From NCBI GenBank assembly GCA_002305505.1, contig DBRC01000051.1, positions 1 through 20,524 on the forward strand: a stretch of DNA of 20,524 bases, given 5' to 3'. Below, one piece after another: positions 14,587-20,524 of the stretch. A model generated the notes under the pieces. It saw only the letters and a program-made list of their open reading frames with translations, did not search any database and had not been told where the DNA came from. Position numbers and translations under genes: made by a program. This DNA comes from Prevotella sp. UBA1378. GTDB lineage: Bacteria; Bacteroidota; Bacteroidia; Bacteroidales; Bacteroidaceae. The stretch's first letter is position 1. The number at the start of each line of letters is the position of its first letter.

Positions 14587-16607
14587 AGTTGTTTTACAGT
14601 TATGCTAATTACTTGTTCGCCCGGGGCCGTGTCGGCTTCGCAGGGGAAATATACCGGCATGTCCTTTTGCAATGGCAGGATGCGCAGCTCGAGCTGTTTC
14701 ACGCCTGCAGGCAGGCGCCAGAGGCCATAAAGGAAGCGGCGGCCATAGTAGAAATTGTCGGCTATCAGCCTGCCGTTAGCATACAGCCGGGCCACATCGC
14801 CGCGGTAGTCGACGGCGAGCAGTTTCCCGCTGCGCTCATCAGGAAGGTCGATGGTATAAACAGCCGCTTGCCCGAAGTCGGCATCCTGCGGCATCTCGGC
14901 CACTTTCTGAACTCCGATGGTAATATTCCGCAGCGCGCCCGCCTCCTTTGTCTTTGTGTAGCTGACGGCCGTCTCCGCCTGCTGCCCGCTGGCCTGCTCA
15001 AGGAACAGGCGTCCGGCCTCGGCAGACGTCAGCAGGTAGATATTCTTATAAACGGGCTTCGCCGTGCCTTTCGGCTTCAGGTTCTTCAGCACCTTTCCGT
15101 CGACGGCAATCTCGGTGGGTATGCCTTTTATCTGTTCCATGTAGACATTGCCGTTGCGCTTGGCAATCAGTTGGGCGGTGGCGTAACGGATACCGTCGAT
15201 GTTAACGGGGAAAATACATACCGTCCCGGCCGGAACCGTTAGCGGCCGCTGCGGGAACTTTACACCGCAGACATCAAACTGCACCTGTTTCTTGTCGGAG
15301 AGCTGCTGCAAACGCTCGTAGTTGTTTACAAACACGAAACCGCTCTTGCCGGCCGCACGGTAAGCCCAGCGCAAATGCGAGTCGTCGCCCTTGCCGATGT
15401 CCTGCGCACAAGGGAACACAGCGTCCATAGGAGCCAGCGTTTCCGCCCAGTCGTTCATAAAGAGATGGAGCTTGCGCAGCAGATAATAATGCGGATAGGT
15501 TTGCCCGAACTCGCCCAGCGGGGCTTGGAAGTCGTAGGTCTTTACAGGCATATCGTTGTGGTTCGTGGCCAGCGTACGCTGGTTCTCGTTCAGATAGCCC
15601 GCCCCTTCCGGATTGGTACCGCCATGATACATATAGTAGCCGAGCAGGTTGGAACCGCTGCCCAGCTTCACAACGGCCATCGAATAAGCATCTTCAGGAT
15701 AAACATACGGGCGGCGGTGATAGGCCGTTGCCATGCCCCCTCCCAGCTCGCAGGTGAAATAGGGATACTGCTCTTCGCCCTTATTCAGTTTTTCTTTCTG
15801 CTCGCCGAATTCGTCGGTGGCAATGGCCGTCGACGAGCGGAAGGCCTTAAAGTTGAAGGCTTTGTAATAGTTGCCTGCCGTCTCCTTAAGCGAGCGCTCC
15901 CAAAAGCCGTCGGCATAGTCGCCGTATAGCGGCAACATCTCGCCGAAAGGCACAGGCGACGCCAGTTCGGGCCAGCCCGTACGTGTGTAAAACGGCAAGT
16001 CGAAACCGATGTTCCGTGCCATCCGCTTGAGTGCCATTAAATAAGAGCCATGCCCGCGGTATTCGTTATCAAACTGGCAGGCCATCAGCGGTCCGCCGTC
16101 TTTCCATTGCAAACCGGCGACCTGCGTATATATCTGGCGGTAGAGCATCTCTACATATCCCAGAAACACAGGCTGCTCCGTACGCATCTTGCAACCTTTT
16201 GAAAACATCCAGTCGGGGATACCGCCATTGCGCACCTCGCCGTGGCAAAATGGGCCTACACGCAATACGACCGGCATCCCGGCCTCCTTGCATACCTCGA
16301 GGAAACGCCGCAAATCGCGTTGCCCGCTCCAGTTGAATATGCCTTCCGTTTCTTCCACGTGGTTCCAGAACACATAAGTGGCGATGATGGTCACACCGCC
16401 CTCCTTCATTTTATCCACTTCCGCTTTCCACTCTGCAGCCGGTATGCGCGAGTAATGCACTTCGCCCATCACGGGTACTACACGCCGGCCGCCGATAATA
16501 AGGCTCTTCGAATCCCATCTCACTTCCTCGGACGGTGCTGCGGCAGCCACGGCCGACGATACGGCCACTGCGCAAAGCACCGTTAATAACTTCATTGTCC
16601 GTCTCAT
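14583..16607 (-). CDS. Exported glycoside hydrolase family 35 enzyme (probable beta-galactosidase)
   Basis: 674 aa. The signal peptide is residues 1-24 (MRRTMKLLTVLCAVAVSSAV..AAA); Met5 is an alternative start. The GH35 barrel begins at about residue 35: VVPVMGEVHYSRIPAAEW, TYVFWNHVEETEGIFNW, VVLRVGPFCHGEVRNGGIP. The acid/base is probably Glu182 in CQFDNEYRG, where most relatives have QxENEYG, and the nucleophile is probably Glu287 in FTCELGGGM. YMYHGGTN is also typical. After the barrel comes a beta-rich C-terminal half. Most family members release terminal beta-galactose, some glucosamine or other sugars, so the exact substrate is open. It lies 26 nt after GH106 and overlaps GH2 by four bases, the middle of a three-gene exported enzyme operon. 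Confidence 0.92.
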   Translation of the reverse strand: MRRTMKLLTVLCAVAVSSAVAAAAPSEEVRWDSKSLIIGGRRVVPVMGEVHYSRIPAAEWKAEVDKMKEGGVTIIATYVFWNHVEETEGIFNWSGQRDLRRFLEVCKEAGMPVVLRVGPFCHGEVRNGGIPDWMFSKGCKMRTEQPVFLGYVEMLYRQIYTQVAGLQWKDGGPLMACQFDNEYRGHGSYLMALKRMARNIGFDLPFYTRTGWPELASPVPFGEMLPLYGDYADGFWERSLKETAGNYYKAFNFKAFRSSTAIATDEFGEQKEKLNKGEEQYPYFTCELGGGMATAYHRRPYVYPEDAYSMAVVKLGSGSNLLGYYMYHGGTNPEGAGYLNENQRTLATNHNDMPVKTYDFQAPLGEFGQTYPHYYLLRKLHLFMNDWAETLAPMDAVFPCAQDIGKGDDSHLRWAYRAAGKSGFVFVNNYERLQQLSDKKQVQFDVCGVKFPQRPLTVPAGTVCIFPVNIDGIRYATAQLIAKRNGNVYMEQIKGIPTEIAVDGKVLKNLKPKGTAKPVYKNIYLLTSAEAGRLFLEQASGQQAETAVSYTKTKEAGALRNITIGVQKVAEMPQDADFGQAAVYTIDLPDERSGKLLAVDYRGDVARLYANGRLIADNFYYGRRFLYGLWRLPAGVKQLELRILPLQKDMPVYFPCEADTAPGEQVISITVKQL

Positions 16608-16633
16608 TGTTTTGGTAGTTAAATATTTTTTGT

Positions 16634-19600
16634 TCAGTTGAATACAGTTTTCTTCCCCTTGCGGATATAAATGCCTTTCTGGGGATTGGCCACCTTCTGC
16701 CCTTGCAGGTTATAATAGGCATCATCCGCACAGCCGCCATCCGTTGAGTTCATCTCCCGAATAGCGGTAGGGTCGTTCAGCGGCGTATAGATGCTGAGCA
16801 TGCGGTAGACATGACTGGCACTGCGGCTGCGCAGGTCGAACGCCATGGGGGCATCCTCCCTGCATTCGGTATAAGCCGTCAGCGAATCGGCCGCTTCATA
16901 GACGGTACTATTGGCTGCATCGCCTACAAGATACGACAGCACACCCATGTCGCCAATCGCGGCCGTAACGTTCAGTACACACTTCTGGAACATGTTCATA
17001 CCGTAGCCGGGGAAGAAGTAGAACAGGTTATTCTGCGATGCCACAAACGCCAGTCCGCCATACAGGTCGGTTACGTTCTTGCCCATCTTGCGTGCCTGCC
17101 GGTATTCGGTCTTAAGGTCGAACCCATTCAACTGTCCTGTTGCTGCTCCGTACCATCCGCCGTCGGGACCGTCGGCCGAGGTAAAATCATAGGTTTTTGA
17201 AAAACGGTAAGCCCCGCGCGCAGGCATCATCGCCTGATAGCTGCCGCCGCTCTCCGTCGTGGCCGTAACGACCACCTGACCGCTGCTCATGCCCCGCATG
17301 ACGAGCGAGGCCGTTCCGTCGGCATTCATGGACGAGGCATAGCCATCGAAAGCCTTGCCCGATACATCAGCCGCGGCAACGGCGGTAATCGTTTCGCCGC
17401 CGGCAGTCAGCAGGTACTCTGGATAATAAACGCCTGGCTCACTGCCCGAAGCCGTGAACGCCTTCAGACGGGTTTTCAGCATCCGTCCCAACCGGTACAT
17501 CGGTATCAGCTTCACCGCAGAATTAAGTCCCGACGGCATTTTCTCCCAGTCGGCATACGACGTTACGCCGCTCACACCGATGTTTCCGTCTTTAATGGCC
17601 AGAATATTGACGTCTTTGAAGATGCGCCATGCGGTGCCGTCGATATCCATCTGGCGGATGCGGTTGGCAGGCAAGTTGGTTACCTCGACGGTGAGCGTAT
17701 TTTCGCCCTCCCTGACGGCTGCCCCGCAATCGAGCACGAAGGGGGCGCTCCATACGCATCCCAGCTCTTGCCCGTTCAGCACGACGCGTGCACTCTCGCG
17801 GACATCGCCCAAATCGAGGCGCCATCCGCCCGTGGCTTGCTGCGCCAGTTCTTTACTTACGGTGAAAGTAGTGGTGTAAATGCCTGTCCCCATCAGCTTA
17901 GCGGTGTTGCCGTCGAGGTTCTCCCACGGGGAAAGCTGCTCCAACCGGTATGTGTCCGCAACCTGCGGGTAGCTGTTAGCGGCAAAGGTCAGCTGCCAAC
18001 GGCCGTCTACGGGCACCTCGTTCAATTCTTTCTTGATTACGGCAGAAGAGTCGGCCCGTACGTCTGTGGCGGCATAGGTCTGGAGAATGACCGACTGTCC
18101 CGACTTGAGTTCGAAATAAACCTGCCCGCCGCTCACGACGGGGTTGAACGTTGCCCCCGTCATCGGGTCGAACATCACCGCACTACCGAAGTCGACCGAA
18201 AGCGGGGCGAATCCCGCAATGTCGTTCTTCGACAAGTTGCTGATAAAATAATGATGCCCCGTGCCGTTGCGGCGGCGAATCATGCGCAGTCCCATCTCCG
18301 TACGGAGCGCCTCGGGCTTAGCCCCGCCTATCGATGCCAACGTCAGGGCATCGTACGTGTATGCGATGGCGGCACCGGCGGCGGCTAGCGAGTCGAGGTG
18401 CGACCTCACTTGTGCGGGCATGTACTTGTCTACCGGTACCACCAGCCCTTTGTATTCCGTCCCGGCGGCCGTCTTCAGGCGTCCGTCAGCGTAGGTGGTG
18501 GTCAGCAGGTACTTATCGCTGATGTAATCGCAATCCAAGCCCGCCGCCTCAATGGCCGTGACACAGGCCGTAAAGACCGGCAACTTGGCCGACACGTCGT
18601 CTATGGGGAACGTCAGCAGGCGGTTCTTAAACGAGCCTGTGCTCTTGTGCCACGCATCGTGGAAAGGCACGTATACCAAGAGGTCGTTGTCGGGCTGGCC
18701 CATTTGCAAGAAGCTTTGGCAACGCTCTATGTATTTCATCATGAAGGGGGCGTCGCGCCATATCGAGTTTGTGGGGCTCATGTCGATGGAGGCATAGAAT
18801 TTCCATCCCGGCCAGGCTGCGCCGTCGGGGGTATAGGTGGTGCCGTGGAAGAACAGGCGGTTGACGCCCGCACAGAACATCAAGTCCATGTCGGGCTTCA
18901 TCTGCGAGAGCGATGTGCGGAAATGTTCGGTAAGCCAAGTGAATGTCTCGCTCGATGTAAGCGGCTTTCCCGTGATGTGGGCAGCCGATGAGGCATACTT
19001 GAGCGTGGCGAAGTCGCTGAAGTTTGCACGGGTAAACCCACGGTCGGTACGGAGCCCCTTGATGCCGAAGTCGGTCAGCCCGAATCCTTCTATCTCCGGG
19101 ATATCCACGGCAGCGTAAATGTCTATCAAGTTGGCCGGACTTCCATGTGCTTGATTGCGCGTGGTAGCGCCGTGCTTGTGTGCCCATGCCGTCCACTGCA
19201 GGGTAAAGTTGTTCAGCAGCATGTCGCCCAGCGTCTGGCGGTAGTCGGCCAGCACTTGGTTATTGGTATCCTTCCTTGTCCCCAAGCCCAAGAGCTTGTC
19301 CATATTGTCTTCAAGTTTGTATCCGCGGTATTTCTCAAACTCTTCAAACATTTTCGGGGTCCAGTCGGCATTGTATACTTCGTACGAATCGTTGAAAAAC
19401 GAATGGGGGTAAGCCGCTCCCGACTTTTCGAACGCATCCTCGAAGCGTTTCAGGTAGTTGGCCACTGCCGCCGAGTCGAAATGGTCGAGCACATAGCCTT
19501 CACCGCCGGGAGCAGCGCGCTTCACCTGTTGCAGCGTATGCCCGTTGAAGATGGCCACAACGAGCCAGTTGCCTTCGGGAGCGGCCCATTTCAGCGTAGA

Positions 19601-20146
19601 GCCGGCGAAATGAGCCGTCACGTCCGTCACGCCGTTAGCGTTGCCCGTCTGCGGATAGGCCATCACGCGGTTCAGTTTTGTCACTGCGTTAGCCGCCTGC
19701 AGCTCGAGCGTCTGTTCTGTAGCGCCGTCGCCGGTGAGGGTCCCGCTGGCATATACCAGTTGGCCTGCGGCTTCGTCAATGCTTACCGAAGGCCCTCCGA
19801 AAGGCCACCCCGTACCGGTATTCATGTCGATGCCTACGCCTTCGGCCTCGGCGGCTGCCTGAGTATACCGCAGCGCTTCCATCCATTTCGTGCTTAGGAA
19901 TCCGAGTTCGTTCGCTTCGTTGCCTTGCACGCCGTAGATGGGCGTTATCTCCAGCGTTCCGATGCCTGCCCCGGCATATTCGCCGATGCGGTTGGCAACG
20001 CTCTTTCCGTCTAAGGCCGAGCCCATCAGCCACCAGCGCGAGGCAGCCTTCGTCTCGCGTTTCACCTCGGGCCATACAGGCACGTTTTGTGCCGCGGTAC
20101 TGCCGCATATTGCCGTTATCGCAGCCAGTAACAGTAGTCTTTTCAT
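16634..20146 (-). CDS. Exported glycoside hydrolase family 106 (alpha-L-rhamnosidase) with sorting-like tail
   Basis: Start ATG 20146 gives 1170 aa and a clean signal peptide (MKRLLLLAAITAICGSTAAQ). Longer in-frame starts exist at 20167 and 20191, the latter inside the -7 element. GH106 signatures are SRWWLMGSALDG (36-47), GTLEITPIYGVQG (63-75) and MNTGTGWPFGGP (108-119), followed by the large catalytic region to about residue 740. A galactose-binding-like beta-sandwich (about 745-850) contains GTGIYTTTFTV and VVLNGQELGCVW. Beyond it is an unusual extension of about 280 residues with a beta-sandwich-like, Tyr/Phe-rich segment, ending in the sorting-like tail YNLQGQKV...KGIYIRKGKKTVFN (1145-1170). 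GH106 enzymes invert and remove terminal alpha-L-rhamnose from pectic or arabinogalactan side chains. It is the first gene of the operon. Confidence 0.92.
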   Translation of the reverse strand: MKRLLLLAAITAICGSTAAQNVPVWPEVKRETKAASRWWLMGSALDGKSVANRIGEYAGAGIGTLEITPIYGVQGNEANELGFLSTKWMEALRYTQAAAEAEGVGIDMNTGTGWPFGGPSVSIDEAAGQLVYASGTLTGDGATEQTLELQAANAVTKLNRVMAYPQTGNANGVTDVTAHFAGSTLKWAAPEGNWLVVAIFNGHTLQQVKRAAPGGEGYVLDHFDSAAVANYLKRFEDAFEKSGAAYPHSFFNDSYEVYNADWTPKMFEEFEKYRGYKLEDNMDKLLGLGTRKDTNNQVLADYRQTLGDMLLNNFTLQWTAWAHKHGATTRNQAHGSPANLIDIYAAVDIPEIEGFGLTDFGIKGLRTDRGFTRANFSDFATLKYASSAAHITGKPLTSSETFTWLTEHFRTSLSQMKPDMDLMFCAGVNRLFFHGTTYTPDGAAWPGWKFYASIDMSPTNSIWRDAPFMMKYIERCQSFLQMGQPDNDLLVYVPFHDAWHKSTGSFKNRLLTFPIDDVSAKLPVFTACVTAIEAAGLDCDYISDKYLLTTTYADGRLKTAAGTEYKGLVVPVDKYMPAQVRSHLDSLAAAGAAIAYTYDALTLASIGGAKPEALRTEMGLRMIRRRNGTGHHYFISNLSKNDIAGFAPLSVDFGSAVMFDPMTGATFNPVVSGGQVYFELKSGQSVILQTYAATDVRADSSAVIKKELNEVPVDGRWQLTFAANSYPQVADTYRLEQLSPWENLDGNTAKLMGTGIYTTTFTVSKELAQQATGGWRLDLGDVRESARVVLNGQELGCVWSAPFVLDCGAAVREGENTLTVEVTNLPANRIRQMDIDGTAWRIFKDVNILAIKDGNIGVSGVTSYADWEKMPSGLNSAVKLIPMYRLGRMLKTRLKAFTASGSEPGVYYPEYLLTAGGETITAVAAADVSGKAFDGYASSMNADGTASLVMRGMSSGQVVVTATTESGGSYQAMMPARGAYRFSKTYDFTSADGPDGGWYGAATGQLNGFDLKTEYRQARKMGKNVTDLYGGLAFVASQNNLFYFFPGYGMNMFQKCVLNVTAAIGDMGVLSYLVGDAANSTVYEAADSLTAYTECREDAPMAFDLRSRSASHVYRMLSIYTPLNDPTAIREMNSTDGGCADDAYYNLQGQKVANPQKGIYIRKGKKTVFN

Positions 20147-20188
20147 CCGTATTTTGTTTTTAGTCATTAGTTTGTCGATAAGTATCTG

Positions 20189-20196
20189 CAAATTTA
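20189..20196 (-). promoter_or_regulatory. -7 element (TAAATTTG) of the GH106-GH35-GH2 operon
   Basis: TAAATTTG on the minus strand fits TAnnTTTG and lies 42 nt before ATG 20146. No TTTG or TTG was found at the proper distance upstream, so the promoter may need an activator, as polysaccharide operons often do. Confidence 0.5.
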
Positions 20197-20380
20197 GTCG
20201 TTTTTTTCGAATTAACGTTCTTTTTTACCCTGATTTTACTCTGTGCCCCAACTATAATTACAAGCACAGGGTTTTCAAAGAACTCCAGTCCGGGATAAAA
20301 AACATGCTAATCCGGCCCGCCACGCCCTCTTTGCGCTGCGGCGGACGTGCCGTTGCAAGGCGGAGGGTTAACCCCCAGTA

Positions 20381-20442
20381 TGATTTTTGGCCATTTTTCT
20401 GAGATTTTTGGCCAATTATCTCAGAAAAATGGCCAAAAATCA
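20381..20442. repeat. Perfect 24-bp inverted repeat, 14-nt loop
   Basis: Bases 20381-20404 are the exact reverse complement of 20419-20442. The 14-nt loop itself carries TTTTTGGCCA, which also starts the left arm (20384-20393), so TTTTTGGCCA occurs twice directly and once inverted within 62 bp. This allows alternative foldings. It could be a bidirectional terminator for an upstream gene, or a dispersed intergenic repeat. No target duplication flanks it. Confidence 0.85.
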
Positions 20443-20524
20443 AAACCGACAGTTGTCCGTTGTCCGCCAACGGCCATGCGCTTCGTGGATGATCACCGCG
20501 GCGACGGAAACAAATATTGCAATA

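Larger units (their letters stand above)
20147..20524. other. Upstream region of the GH operon to the window end
   Basis: No gene is supported in these 378 bp. They hold the -7 element, a GC-rich stretch with a GGGTTAACCC palindrome (20367-20376), and a perfect long hairpin (20381-20442). Reading frames crossing it have no family resemblance. The adjacent gene lies beyond the window. Confidence 0.7.

Noticed and set aside
19145..19897. Long plus-strand frame (250 codons) opposite the GH106 gene
   Set aside because: It is a mirror frame of a well-supported GH106 coding region with no recognisable motif; similar mirror frames occur opposite GH2, GH35 and the beta-helix genes.

Overview
The window looks like a chromosomal segment of a gut-type Bacteroidales bacterium (Bacteroides, Phocaeicola or Prevotella-like). 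The support is internal. Several genes are preceded by the Bacteroidetes promoter pattern (TTTG or TTG, a 19-20 bp gap, then TAnnTTTG). Shine-Dalgarno sequences are mostly absent. The gene content is secreted glycoside hydrolases, porin-family barrels, a LytS/LytTR pair and C-terminal sorting-like tails. The species cannot be named from this sequence alone. No tRNA, rRNA, CRISPR array or intact transposase gene was found.

Layout. (1) 1-900 is an AT-rich patch on the minus strand. It holds a small membrane protein gene (898-218) and a truncated second copy (187-35) that ends in a perfect 35-bp inverted repeat at the window edge. (2) 1084-1830 is xth, exodeoxyribonuclease III. (3) 1954-8147 is a plus-strand cluster, probably one operon behind a strong promoter at 1898-1929: a lipoprotein beta-helix protein of the Cthe_2159-like carbohydrate-binding family, a 156-aa exported protein with a sorting-like tail, a second beta-helix protein (ATGA overlap), a LytS-type sensor kinase and a LytTR response regulator. 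(4) 8149-8410 is a 262-bp MITE-like palindromic element. It has 49-bp terminal inverted repeats, an 8-bp target duplication that includes the regulator's stop codon, and five 15-bp palindromes spaced exactly 22 bp apart. (5) 8589-10031 is aldA, lactaldehyde dehydrogenase, with its own promoter. (6) 10526-10135 is a flavin reductase gene broken by an internal deletion, with an intact-looking promoter. (7) 10942-11595 is an outer-membrane beta-barrel protein. (8) 20146-11725 is a minus-strand glycoside hydrolase operon, GH106 - GH35 - GH2, converging on the barrel gene through a shared hairpin.

How the parts may work together. The GH106-GH35-GH2 set is a typical exo-acting kit for rhamnose- and galactose-containing plant polysaccharides such as pectin side chains or arabinogalactan. 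Rhamnose breakdown by the classical route yields lactaldehyde, the substrate of AldA, so the two loci fit one diet, although they are not co-transcribed. The beta-helix/two-component operon is the most novel-looking part. It pairs two exported proteins of a family with a known pectate-binding member with a membrane kinase that has a strongly basic, proline-rich, probably periplasmic loop. I infer a surface sensing or adhesion system; its ligand and targets are unknown.
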